Shown here: positions 54,586-64,000 of the stretch, one piece after another
Position numbering within the stretch: position 1 is the stretch's first letter
Layout of the letters: each line of letters starts with the position of its first letter
Source of the DNA: Limnephilus marmoratus
Taxonomy: Eukaryota; Arthropoda; Insecta; Trichoptera; Limnephilidae
DNA: 64,000 bases
Direction of reading: 5' to 3'
Assembly: GCA_917880885.1 (NCBI GenBank)
Contig: OU862912.1
Coordinates: 51,385,117-51,449,116, forward strand
Notes under the pieces: generated by a model
Told to the model about the DNA's origin: nothing
What the model saw: only the letters and a program-made list of their open reading frames with translations
Database searches by the model: none
Position numbers and translations under genes: made by a program

Positions 54586-55879
54586 ATGGATTGATTATTG
54601 AAATTATTATAGAACAGGGTAGTAGAAAAAATTATTTGTATTTCATTGAGATGTATGATTTATTAAGATTTTTTCTTCTTCTTATGGTGGAGGAAAATTG
54701 TTGGAGGCCAAATTGGGATATTCAGCCAGTCAAAGACATGAGGAATCATGACTTGGTTCAGCACAGATGTGCCTCGGAAAACTGATGGAGGGTACATTCT
54801 TCTACGTTGTTTCCTGTCATTTTCAGCGCCCTTAAGGTTGTAGCCGAGCAACGAACAACCTTATAAATATAATTCAAATTCGATTTTACAGACTGGTATC
54901 ACTGAGTACCGCTCTCCGGTCTAGTGATGCATGACGATGCAAAACCATTCCGGTTTCAACGTTCGTTCAGTCTGGCGAGATAATTATAAAATCAGTGCCA
55001 ATGTATTGTAATACAAAGTTTCTTGTAAATATATTTGACTCGCGTTAAACAACAGTTATTATTGAAAACCTCCGCAACACACGCATCCAGTTTACAGATG
55101 TGGTGTGGTAGCTACTGGTACTTGCTGGTAGCTACCTCTTTAATAGACGGGCGCTGGGAGCGCACGTCTATGGTTTGAATTTGGATTGTTGATTGCTGCA
55201 CGACTGCTGAAAGAAGCATGGGACAAGGCTCTTTTATTTTAACAAGATTCCGGCTATTTTCTATTGTAAGAAAAGTGTTATTAAAATATATTATATCAAT
55301 ATATTACATGTGGCAAGGACTGTAAACTGCCAAACCCTCTGGATAAAATTTCTGAACATAATCCACCTTACCAAAAGGTGGTTTTTCACGAAAACGGCGC
55401 TTTATAAATGGCAATCCAAAATTTAAATGTACTAGTACATTAATATTCTTTTAGACATCTTGATCATTTATACAGTTAAGCAAAACTAATAACCATTTGT
55501 GAAAAACGCTTTTTTATTTTCACAAAGAGAATGGATAAATCAATAGCAATATTCGGTGACTGTATTATTTGGGTAGTTCAGCCTTATTTAGGAGATGTTC
55601 GGAAAAGTCGAACCCCCTAATGAGGCAACTGGGACTCTCTCCGTAGATGGAAACAGCCCGCAACAGCAGATGACAGTTTTTGTTATTTCCCCGTCTCGGG
55701 ATTTACGTCCGCAGACACTTGTTGGAACTAATTATTTACAGAAGAAATAACTTTAAATAAAATGGCGGTGAAGCGATAAATCGCGTCATTGGAAATTTAA
55801 ATTTATTTTTAATGATCCCTCTTAATTATGAACGTTGAATATTTTCAAATATAATTTTTCATGAAGTAAATATGTAGTT
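54586..55879. other. Unassigned stretch
   Basis: 54839-55090 has weak LTR-like traits (a TG start, GTTCAGT, an AACACA end) but no target duplication. No gene is seen elsewhere. Confidence 0.4.
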
Positions 55880-56335
55880 TTTTTTTTTTTTTCATATGTT
55901 TTTATTCCAGTAAAAAAGAAAATAACATTTTCACTTACTTAACTAGAATATTGAATTATGTACAGTTTTTACATTACATAGTTTTTACATTTCATAACCT
56001 TAGATTACATTAGATTGCAATACTAACATTTACATGATATTATATTACCATACGATATTATTCACTATCACTACTTTGTTTTTTGTGAATAAACATGAAC
56101 AATTTTTTTTTGAATTTGCACACACTTTTTTCGTTTTTGATATCATCTGGAAGGGAATTATATAAATTGCCCCCCTCGTAACTAATTGATTGCTTACCGT
56201 AGTTAGTATGAATGGTGTTTAAACGTATGTTATCGTGTTGTCGTGTAAAATGTTTGTGTACTTGGGACGTTTTAATGAATTCTGTGTTTGTATGTATGAG
56301 TTTATTATTTATTTTGAGTTAGTCTAGTGTTTTGG
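55880..56335 (-). mobile_element. LINE fragment, ORF2 C terminus and tail
   Basis: Minus strand near 56270-56085 reads TRQHDNIRLNTIHTNYGKQS, YEGGNLYNSLPDDIKNEKS and KKKLFMFIHK. This is the conserved C-terminal pattern of jockey/CR1-like LINEs (TNYGK, then LYNSLP). The 3' UTR ends in an A tail (plus T run 55884-55898). Confidence 0.8.
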
Positions 56336-56619
56336 AAAGATATTTAATTTTTCTTTACATCAATAGATGTCGTTAGGTTTAGAGCTTCCGACAGATGCCG
56401 CCTGGGGTGCCCGGCCGGCAACGGCTGCAGGGAGCGGTCAAGTATCGTTAGCCAGCTAGACACAATTCGTAGCCAGTTAAGATCGGTCGTGTGACCCAGA
56501 AGTATAATATATTATAAACACGCAAAAACGATAATAACCTGATTTTGACAAGGACCTATTTATTCTTAAAGAGCCAACAAAACAATTAGTTTTTGCCCGT
56601 GGATCGGGCAAATATTACA
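56336..56619. other. No gene seen
   Basis: A short GC-rich patch (GGGGTGCCCGGCCGG at 56404) in AT-rich DNA. Confidence 0.5.
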
Positions 56620-57000
56620 ATATTACACGGGTTAGTTACACCATTTATAGCTCGAGAACGGCTGAACCGATTTTTATGATCTTTGATCTGTTGGATTTGT
56701 CTTCGCCCCGAATAGCAGAATAGCTATTAAAAATGAATTATAAAGAAAAAAAAATTCCACTTACATTTTGTATGGAACGAATTCTCATCTTTTGAAAGAG
56801 CTGCGGGAATATCGTGATAATTATAATATTGAATAGCGAGTGAATTCCAAAAACGTCAAATGTATTTTGTTTGATGCTGATTGTTTTCCTTTTGTTCTTA
56901 AACATATATAATGCTGCCCCTCTTTCTTACACACTAAATGTCAACAGTCGAAAATGGGACAAACGGTAAACGTTTGTCTGCCCCTCCAAAGGAAAAATAC
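56620..57000 (+). mobile_element. Helitron 5' fragment
   Basis: Carries 'ctcgagaacggctgaaccg', GATCTTTGATCTG and 'tgctgcccctctttcttac', the interior blocks of the Helitron at 44.7 kb. No CTAG end of its own. Confidence 0.7.
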
Positions 57001-57006
57001 AATCAT

Positions 57007-57370
57007 TCTAATATTATAAACGTGAAAGTTCGTATGGTGTATTTGTGTGTTTGTTACTCTTTCACGCAAAAACTACTGAATGGATTTTAATAAAACTTTA
57101 TAATAATGTAGCTCATACATCAGAATAACATATAGGCTTTAAATAATGGTAAGATTTGGCGTTATGAAATTTGTATAAATGATAATCAGTGTATATCATA
57201 TATTTCATATACAGGGAGAGGGGAACGGGGGAGGTGGAGGAGTGGAAAGAGATGAGGGGTGGGAAGTGCGGGGAAGGTGGAAGGGAACGGGGACGCACGG
57301 GAAAGGACATGCAGGGAGAATCAATTTATTTCTTTGAATGGCATTGCAACGCATGCCGGGGACCAGTTAG
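57007..57370 (+). mobile_element. Helitron-like element, second family
   Basis: Starts TCTAATATTATAAACG and ends with the hairpin GGCAT / ATGCC (loop TGCAACGC), then GGGGACCAGTTAG, a one-base variant of CTAG. Interior blocks are shared with 10.7-10.98 kb. Confidence 0.75.
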
Positions 57371-57477
57371 ATGTAACCATAAAATAAAGGAAACACCTTT
57401 ACAATGTCACACTTTATCATTTACTATCCTTCGGTGGAAAGTTCATAATTGGCATAATTAACGATTTTATTATTATA

Positions 57478-58213
57478 CTAGCTGGTCCCGGCATGCGTTG
57501 CTATGCCATTTAATAAAGAAATTGTTTCTCCCTGAGTGTCCTTTCCCATTCGTCCCGTTCCCCTTCTGCCTCCCCTTCTTCTCCTGCGTCCCCTTCCCCT
57601 CTCGCGTTCCAACTCCATCACCTCCACCTTCCCTCTCCCCTCTCCGTCCCGCGAACCCACCTCCCGAGTTCCCCTCCCCCCTTCCCTTCCCGCGTTCCTC
57701 TTCCACATTCCCCGCCTTCCCTCTTCCCTTTCCCGCTCTCTCGTCCCGCCAACCCTCCTCTCGCGTTCCATATATTCAATCCCAGTACATTCAGTTTTTA
57801 AACAGCCCGCGTGCCAGCTTCTACAATTCTTATTCAAATTTCCATTTTTCATGTATATTAAATTTGGTACCTAACGTAGGTACCTATTTAAAATATCTAA
57901 AATTCTTGATTCGATTCAAACTATTAGGGGAGTACCTACTTTAAATAAATTTATCAACTTTTATCAAGATTTTCAAAAATAGAATTGTTTTGCAAAATGT
58001 CATTCTCAAACACGCGAACTGTCAAACGTGCGATAGTCGTTAGGTTTTCAGAAATTATCCAATTTTCTGCGCAATTTTCTTAATTTTTCTCTCCGTAAGA
58101 ACCACCCTCGTATTTCGAGGAATATTCTAAAAAAAGAATTAGCGAAATCGGTTCAGCTGCTCTCGAGATTTGCGCTTAGCAACACATTTAGCGATTCATT
58201 TTTATATATAAGA
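57478..58213 (-). mobile_element. Non-autonomous Helitron, 736 bp, clean ends
   Basis: Minus strand begins TCTTATATATAAAAATG after an A. It ends with the hairpin GGCAT / ATGCC (loop AGCAACGC), CGGGACCAG and CTAG before a T. A pyrimidine-rich tract (57540-57775) makes long proline/serine-rich frames on both strands, which are composition artefacts. Its 3' end faces that of 57007-57370, 107 bases away. Confidence 0.85.
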
Positions 58214-59087
58214 TTATTGTGTCGTCTAAGATTTGCGGTCCACTTTCCCTAAAATAAATAAAATAAAAAAAAATAAAGTAAAACCATAAAATATATAACA
58301 CCGATCACGGTACCTTCATATAATATTGCGCACTCATATCTCCCGACTGTGTGCCGGCGATAAAGGGATCAATGACGCTAGAGGTAGGAATACGCTCCCC
58401 ATGAAAATGTTTATCTAAAAACATAAATTCCGTCGTAATAGAGAATTTTAATGAGATTTATTAATCAAGGCTCTCAAATATCATTGGAGGCGTTAAATTA
58501 AAAATTACGTTAACATATTGTTACCAAGGTTGTGTAACGCATTAAAATCTGTCTAGTATCTAAATTGGCAGCTAGCAAAACAACGTCACATTTAAATATG
58601 GTTTGGTTGAAAATATTCAAAGTTCCACGGCGTTTGAAAATACCAAACTAGAGGATAAATTTTACCCTCTCAGTCTGTGCGGATTTAAAAATGTTAATTA
58701 TTTGCGCGTGTGGTGCTACTCTTGACGAACTTTGCCTTTTAGCTGAAAATCACATTCAAACGCTTATTTTAAATACCACAATTTACGCAAAATTTAACAG
58801 GTTAAAATTTAAATTTAACAGATTTAAAAACGATTTTAATAGTAGCTATGAACAAATCGCTGTTGACTTCAATTACTCTGTAATGCTCTGGGTAGTGGGA
58901 AAATACCTTTTTTACCTTACAATTTTATCTACGCGTCTACTTTCTTTTTTTTTTTTAATTCTGACGTTTATATATTTCCTATCAGCAAGTTTTAACCATG
59001 TTGAACCATTTATTGAAAGGTTTTTTTAAAAAGGAAGTTCATTATTTAAAATAAATTAATTGCATTGAACCGATGTTCACTACCAGC
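58214..59087. other. Unassigned stretch with one odd ORF
   Basis: A 112-codon plus frame (58691-59029) has a hydrophobic segment (TRLLSFFFLILTFIYFLSAS) but no known domain. It is AT-rich and ends at the LINE-D boundary. I cannot support it as a gene. Confidence 0.3.
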
Positions 59088-59675
59088 TGATGCTCACTAC
59101 CAGCACTGATACGATCTTCAATACCTTCAACGTCATGGACATAAAACAGCTCTACTCAAGATTCATCTTAATTAATTTACACAAACAAAAAACACTATAC
59201 AAAGCTACACAATCAATATACAATACCCGAGTCAAAAACAATGAACTTCTCCAAAATCCTTTTTCCAAAACCACCTTTGGACAAAGACACTTTAAATACA
59301 TAGCTTGCAAACCATAAAATACACTACCAGCTACGATCAGACAAACTGACTCCTTGACGAAATTCAAACAAAATATTTAAAAAAATGGATCGTAAGTATT
59401 GGACGCCACACTATTACAAACATCTGTAAAATATATCACACGTACTTAGATAGGAATAACTATTCTCATACGACCTAACCCATATAAAATAAAATAAAAT
59501 AATAGAATCCTGTCAAATTTAACTCCATAAATAGATTAGACAGAATTTACTACTTTACTTCTGATCAAGGAGATGATTCTCCTCCGACATTTATAAGATA
59601 ACTCTCTTTAAAGGATTTCCCCTTCCTTCCAATCACTTTTCTGTTTTAATTCTATTCAAATTAATATGTATCTTA
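59088..59675 (+). mobile_element. LINE-D copy 2, left part
   Basis: Reads TIFNTFNVMDIKQLYSRFIL, HKQKTLYKATQSIYNTR and NPFSKTTFGQRHFKYIACK, close to the copy at 5.9-6.6 kb. Its 3' UTR is cut at TATCTTA (59669-59675) by LINE-B and resumes at 63004. Confidence 0.9.
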
Positions 59676-60182
59676 TTTTATTTTATTTTTATTAATTTGG
59701 GAGACCAACAGTTTACATTAACAACAAAGTATATAATACTTGAGTACAATAATTGAACCATTTACAGGTTTCCACATGGATATTGTGTACAAGTGTGTAG
59801 TGATTCTAGAGATATTTACTAATAAAAAATTACATTTCAAGAGACGAGTTATTTAGGTGGGAATAGGAAAGGGGTAGGATGGGGGGGGGATCGGTTAAGT
59901 TGAGGTATAGTAATAAAAATATGCGTGACAAAAAATTAAAAGAGAAAAAAAGGAAGTTTATAGAGTGGTGGTTGTATTAGAGAGTATCTATAAGTATTGT
60001 TATTGTAGAGTATCGAGAGAGTGTCTGTGTGATTTTAGAGTTAAAAATGTCAAATTGTGTATAGTGTGTGTTGAAAGTGTTGGATGCACGATAGATGAAG
60101 GAGTTCTGTTTAGAATTAGTGTTGCACCGAGGGAGGCTAAGAATCGTGTCTGATCTTGTTCGTCTGTTTGGAACTCGTATCT

Positions 60183-61880
60183 TTTTTTTTTTTTTTTTTT
60201 TTTTTATTTATTTGTTTATTTAGCACAATATTATACATTTATATACATTATTTATGAAATTTTGACTGCCCAACTAGGAATATTATCCCGTTTTAGGACA
60301 GTCAAATAATTATGGGTATGAACATATGGAGAATGATTTGTACAAAAAGGAAAGAAAATTGATGATATAAAAAGGGGAAATAAAAAGAAGAGAAGGAATA
60401 TAAAATAAAATAATAAAAGAGAAGTTTAAAATATAGTACCTAACTGTTATATGTTTAGCATATCAAAAGAAAGAAAAAGAGAAGAGAAAGAATAAAATAA
60501 AAATGAAATAACCAATTAAAACATAATGGTTTAGCATAGTTATTTACAGGCAAATGATTAAAATATAAGGTGATAACTGGTGTTTGCATTTCATTTCATA
60601 TATATATCCTACGTACACATTTTGCATAGTGAGAACTAGAAAGAGAACAGAAACAATAAAGTAAAATAAAATAATCAATTAATGTTTGATTATTACTGTA
60701 GTTTGCTAAGCATAGTTATTAAAATAATAATAAAATAATAGGTATATCTTACTTATAATTGGTGTTTACATTGCGTATATTATAAGCCTACATACATATT
60801 TTGTATAAATATGAATAAAAAAGAGAAGAGATAGAATAAAGTAAAATATGCAATTAAAACATAAGAATGACAGCTGATTTCCAATTTAAAAGTAATAGGT
60901 AGGTACATACAGATAGGTATATACACATAAAAATATAGATAGGTAGATACACATAATAATATAGATTAGAAGATAGGGGTATCTTTTACTTAGTTCATTT
61001 TTTGTTGGAATTTTTGTTGTTGTTTTTGGTTTGTGTTTGATTTTATTTTTTGTGAAGTAAAAGTTCACTCTCCTTTCTCCCTAATTGTTGAAACCAAGTA
61101 GTGGTCAATTTACGAAGAACAACTGTGCTTTCCTTTTTCCAAGCATCAGGCATGAAGTTGTATAGTTTTGGACCTAAGAAAGTGAAGTGTCTTTGAGCGA
61201 GAGATGTTTTAGTTGTGAGTGTTACAATTGGATTTCTCCGTGAGTGTCGGGTGTTGTGAGAGTGGTTAATAGATGGGTAGAGGTGGCGTTGTTTATGGGT
61301 GTTTAAAATTAATTTTCTCATGTACAGTTGTCTAACATCTAGAACTTCTAAGTCTTTAAATAGTGCATCACTGTGATATCTAAATGGTTTTTTGAGGATT
61401 ACCCTTAGTAGTGATTTTTGAGCTTTTGCTAGTTTGTCCAAAACAGTTTTTACACATCCACCCCAACCTAAGGATGCATAGTCTAGAAGTGATCCGCACA
61501 TAGCATCATAGATGAGTTTTAATTCTTTTTTACGTAAGATATTTCTGATTGTCATAAACATGTACGTGAGCTTTCTAACCTTTGTGGTGACTAGATCCAC
61601 GTGACCGTCCCATCTAAGATATTTGTCTAATACAACACCAAGGTATTTTATATTGTCCACGCATTCTAATTTATAGCAAGTACAGGTAGTTGAGTCAGTG
61701 CATTTATGTACAAAAATATTATATGCTTCCTTGGGTTGGCCGGCTTCTGTCGCACTAAATCGTATAAATTTTGTTTTTTCCGAGTTGAGTGTTAACAGAT
61801 TACTGTCTAACCAAAGTTTTAGCTGTTTTATTCCATCTTCTGCTTTGCAGTGTACTTCGTGCCATGTTCTACCTTCAAAT
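60183..61880 (-). mobile_element. LINE-A, CR1-like, nested in LINE-B
   Basis: Minus strand from about 61865 reads QLKLWLDSNLLTLNSEKTKF and IRFSATEAGQP, then the frame called below. The 3' UTR is ~850 bases with GACTGTCCTAAAACGGGAT and a GGGCAGTC hairpin partner. The tail is AAATAAATAAAA and a long A run (plus T run 60184-60206). Confidence 0.88.
61043..61660 (-). CDS. LINE-A ORF2 C-terminal part
   Basis: 205 codons without a stop: MDNIKYLGVVLDKYLRWDGH, VRKLTYMFMTIRNIL, DYASLGWGGC, AQKSLLRVILKKPFRYH, LEVLDVRQLYM and the C-terminal SLAQRHFTFLGPKLYNFMPD. The frame continues upstream past the methionine to about 61865, so the methionine is internal. This is the thumb and post-RT region; the catalytic palm is missing by 5' truncation. 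Same family as the fragments at 22.3, 26.6 and 29.5 kb. Confidence 0.8.
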   Translation of the reverse strand: MDNIKYLGVVLDKYLRWDGHVDLVTTKVRKLTYMFMTIRNILRKKELKLIYDAMCGSLLDYASLGWGGCVKTVLDKLAKAQKSLLRVILKKPFRYHSDALFKDLEVLDVRQLYMRKLILNTHKQRHLYPSINHSHNTRHSRRNPIVTLTTKTSLAQRHFTFLGPKLYNFMPDAWKKESTVVLRKLTTTWFQQLGRKESELLLHKK

Positions 61881-62225
61881 CTGTATTCATTCTAGGAGTT
61901 CTGGACAATCTACGACGGATCTGGCTATTTTTTGAAGAAAAAGTACATCGGCCGAGCTTCTTGGAGCTTCTAATGGTAGTATATTGAAGTACGCGGCTGA
62001 ATCTTGGTGACTTAGGTGTGGGCGGAAGCTGCGGAAATCTAAGTATCGTATAAAACGATTTTGAACACGTTCTAGATTTTCCACATATGATTTGTATTGC
62101 GGATTCCAAACTTGTGATGCGTATTCCAGTAAGCTACGGACATAGGCAAAATATAGGATTTTCATTGTTCTAAAGTTATTGAATTTTTTACATGTCCTAA
62201 GAATGAATCCTAACATTTTCGAAGC

Positions 62226-62705
62226 TTTAATAATAATAATAATAAATATCTTTATTAAACAAAAATTAAAGATTTATAACTACAAGAAAAAAAAGTACAT
62301 CTTACAATATTTTAAAAGTAACATTAGTACAAAAGTTAATAACAAAAAAAACAATATACATATAAATAGTAGGTACTTAGAGAGTAGAGATTTGTAATTA
62401 TACATTTAAGTTTCTCGTAACCTGCCTCACTAGGCTAGCCTGTGTTGAGGCAGTTATTTTACATCAATTTATAATGCTGTGAACATACCTACACTTATAT
62501 TAGAATGTAATCAATCACACAGTAGATTGCTAATTTCGAATTTGGGTGAGTGCACCCGTAAATGCTCTATCATTATTTTTTATCCAAATTTTTATGTTTT
62601 TTTTGAAAACTTTTTGTGAATCACATTTTTTTACACTAATTGGAAGAATGTTGTAAAGTCTTGTTGCAAGGTATCTGAAGCTTCGTTGACCAAAAGTAGT
62701 ATGAG
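62226..62705 (-). mobile_element. LINE-C, short CR1-like LINE end nested in LINE-B
   Basis: Minus strand: TTFGQRSFRYLATRLYNILP, SVKKCDSQKVFKK and IWIKNNDRAFTGAL, a stop, then a 3' UTR with CTGCCTCAACACAGGC and TAGTGAGGCAGG. It ends in an AAT/ATT repeat tail at 62226-62245. LINE-B coding is found on both sides. Confidence 0.8.
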
Positions 62706-63003
62706 TTATGGGTTATGAGTTATGATGTGACTTTTGATGTGACTGAGTCTATATGAATATCAAAAATAAGCTTAGAGTCCAATGTCACTCCCAAATCTTT
62801 GACTTCTGTTTTGTTGATTAATATTGAGCCGTTCAGATTATATTCATAGGTAACGATATTTTTATTTCGTGTGAAGTTCACGACGAAGCACTTCTTAACA
62901 TTGATTTTAAGGGTATGCTGTGAACAGTAAACATTAAGACGGTTTAGGTCCTCCTGCATTTTTTGACAGTCAGCAGTACATCTGATAGGATAAAAAACCT
63001 TTA

Positions 63004-63150
63004 TATCTTACCTTAAATATTCTTGTAACCTCGATATTCATTTATATATCTCTATGCCTGTCTCGACACAGGTATATCCTAGTGAGGCAGGCATAAAAAG
63101 AACCAATATAAATATACTTTATACAGATAAATAAATAAAAAAATAAAATA
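63004..63150 (+). mobile_element. LINE-D copy 2, right part (3' end)
   Basis: CTTGTAACCTCGATATTCAT, CTGTCTCGACACAGGTATAT and CCTAGTGAGGCAGGCATAAA then an AAATAAATAAAAAAATAAA tail. These align with 6490-6645 and complete the element interrupted at 59675. Confidence 0.9.
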
Positions 63151-63227
63151 ATTAAAAATTGAATACACGAGAGCAACTAAAGTTCTTACAAAACTTGTAA
63201 TACATTGATTTTGATTTCACATTTTAG

Positions 63228-63604
63228 AAGACGGGTATCGCCACTCTGGAAATATTTATTGGATAACCAACACCTCTGCCATAGGTTACCCCAAGTGATT
63301 AGCTACTTTTATGACCTAGCAATAGTGTTATGGGGTGAGGGTTAATGAGGTGAGGTTTGTCCTGGTCTTGGCGGCGGATGCGTGGTGTTCCAGATCGAGA
63401 GAGACTGGTTAAGGGAGACATTTTGACCTTTCCAGCCGGACTCTCTCGACCCATCGCTTTGTACCGCAGTGGGAAGAATGGATTCGTACGCCTCATTATC
63501 TCATATCATTTAGGAATTTAGGATAAAAGCCATCCCAAAGGATCACATAGGCCTTGAGGGAGATTATTGTCCTCGGGTTCTCTTATGTGGAACTAATGTA
63601 AAAA
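63228..63604 (+). mobile_element. SINE-4 copy 6, plus strand
   Basis: Starts AGACGGGTATCGCCACTC and runs through 'ggataaccaacacctctgcc' and 'gatcgagagagactgg'. It ends GGCCTTGAGGGAGATTATTG, CTTATGTGGAACTAATGT and an A run. This is the only sense-strand, nearly complete copy in the window. Confidence 0.82.
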
Positions 63605-64000
63605 ACAAAGAAGAAATCTAATAATTTTTTTATCCTGATTTTCTTAATCTAAAATGTTGACTAACTAAAAAAGATCGTTTTTGATATTTTAAGGAAATAA
63701 AATTATAAAAAATGATGCCACAAAGTAATTTTGCGAAGTTTGAAGAAGTAAATAAAATTATGATTAATTCGTGCCAAAAACTGAATTTGAAGTCATTGTC
63801 ACATACACACTCACCCCACGCGATATCGCCCCCCACATCCACAATCCTGGCAAACTTGGAAGTCTTCAGTCACATAGATAGAAACTTTCGACTTATCTCG
63901 GAGAAGCCAGAAAGGTTCTATTGACATGAATCCTACAGTAACTGCTGGGCTGTGTGTGACAGTATTTACAATGAAATGTTTTCCCGGATCCTGCACGTGG
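63605..64000. other. Stretch with the ATGATGCCACAAAGT block
   Basis: 63711-63755 on plus reads ATGATGCCACAAAGTAATTT and GCGAAGTTTGAAGAAG, matching the flanks of the hammerhead-like palindromes (frame MMPQSNFAKFEE). A weak ATCCTGAT and AATGTTGAC pair upstream (63633-63662) may be a decayed hammerhead. No other feature. Confidence 0.4.

Larger units (their letters stand above)
59676..63003 (-). mobile_element. LINE-B, jockey-like, inserted into LINE-D and itself split twice
   Basis: Minus strand, in order: RT-thumb region 62960-62715 (QEDLNRLNVYCSQHTLKINV, EVKDLGVTLDSKL); 62216-61887 (KMLGFILRTCKKFNNFRT, LEYASQVWNPQYK, VVDCPELL); 60182-59965 (RVPNRRTRSDTILSLP, NSFIYRASNTF, FDIFNSK); 3' UTR and an A-rich tail at 59676-59700. 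The 7-bp duplication TATCTTA lies at 59669-59675 and 63004-63010. The gaps in the protein are filled by LINE-A and LINE-C. Confidence 0.85.

Noticed and set aside
54839..55090. Possible LTR (TG start, AACACA end)
   Set aside because: No flanking target duplication and no second copy found in the window.
57478..57944. Proline/serine- and arginine/glycine-rich frames on both strands
   Set aside because: They arise from the pyrimidine-rich tract inside a Helitron; composition explains them.
58691..59029. 112-codon ORF with a hydrophobic segment
   Set aside because: AT-rich composition makes Phe/Leu/Ile runs likely; no homologue recognised and no splice or promoter context.
63299..63496. Minus-strand ORF in SINE-4 copy 6
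   Set aside because: It is antisense to a repeat whose other copies do not keep the frame.
1..64000. CRISPR array, bacterial operon or prophage
   Set aside because: No spaced identical repeats with unique spacers, no ribosome-binding sites or compact gene order; base composition and retroelement content are eukaryotic.
1..64000. Host protein-coding gene with introns
   Set aside because: No exon-like conserved domain outside LINE ORFs could be found by reading; very short exons cannot be excluded without transcript data.

Overview
This is AT-rich eukaryotic repeat DNA, most likely from an insect and probably a lepidopteran. No host gene with exons, splice signals or a recognisable conserved domain could be supported. 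The insect assignment rests on what can be read: an RTE-type LINE 3' end, a CR1/Zenon-like 3' end around CTCTGCCTACCCC, Helitron families carrying the 'ctcgagaacggctgaaccg'-type block, short TTAGG arrays, and many jockey/CR1-like LINE fragments. The order-level call is inference from remembered repeat families, not from a search.

Layout. 1-15 kb: LINE 3' fragments, tRNA-headed SINEs, a 168-bp MITE, Helitron remnants, a foldback element at 5.04-5.48 kb, two elements sharing TIRs that begin TATACAGGGTGTCC, and palindromes carrying hammerhead-ribozyme-like cores (window start, 4.3 kb, 13.5-13.8 kb; a relative at 14.6 kb). 15-28 kb: four SINE or SINE-like families, a MITE inside a SINE head, repeated fragments of one LINE family (called LINE-alpha here), and a 273-bp solo LTR whose removal restores a LINE reading frame. 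28.87-32.78 kb: a hAT-like element with an 8-bp target duplication, filled by LINE debris and about 1.06 kb of a pure 9-bp satellite. 33-46 kb: inverted short-motif arrays, Helitron ends, a decayed reverse transcriptase, a 30-bp coding-like minisatellite, a 745-bp LTR-like insertion inside another LINE, and a Helitron with clean ends. 46.4-49.4 kb: the best-preserved gene, an 891-codon endonuclease plus reverse transcriptase ORF on the minus strand. 49-59 kb: a LINE-alpha copy with its 3' hairpin, a tRNA-like unit, a hAT MITE, more SINEs and three Helitron pieces. 59.0-63.15 kb: a three-level LINE nest whose host LINE can be followed on both sides of the insert.

How the parts relate. The genes are selfish-element genes. 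The LINEs provide reverse transcriptase. SINE-1 and the ~430-bp SINE-4 end in nearly the same 3' tail as LINE-alpha, which suggests LINE-alpha moved them. The DNA transposons are all non-autonomous (no transposase seen). The most unusual signal is the hammerhead-like family: stem II and stem I differ between copies but keep pairing, and the copies sit as head-to-head palindromes, once with a 78-bp tandem dimer. All coordinates were read by eye and end points of old repeats are approximate.
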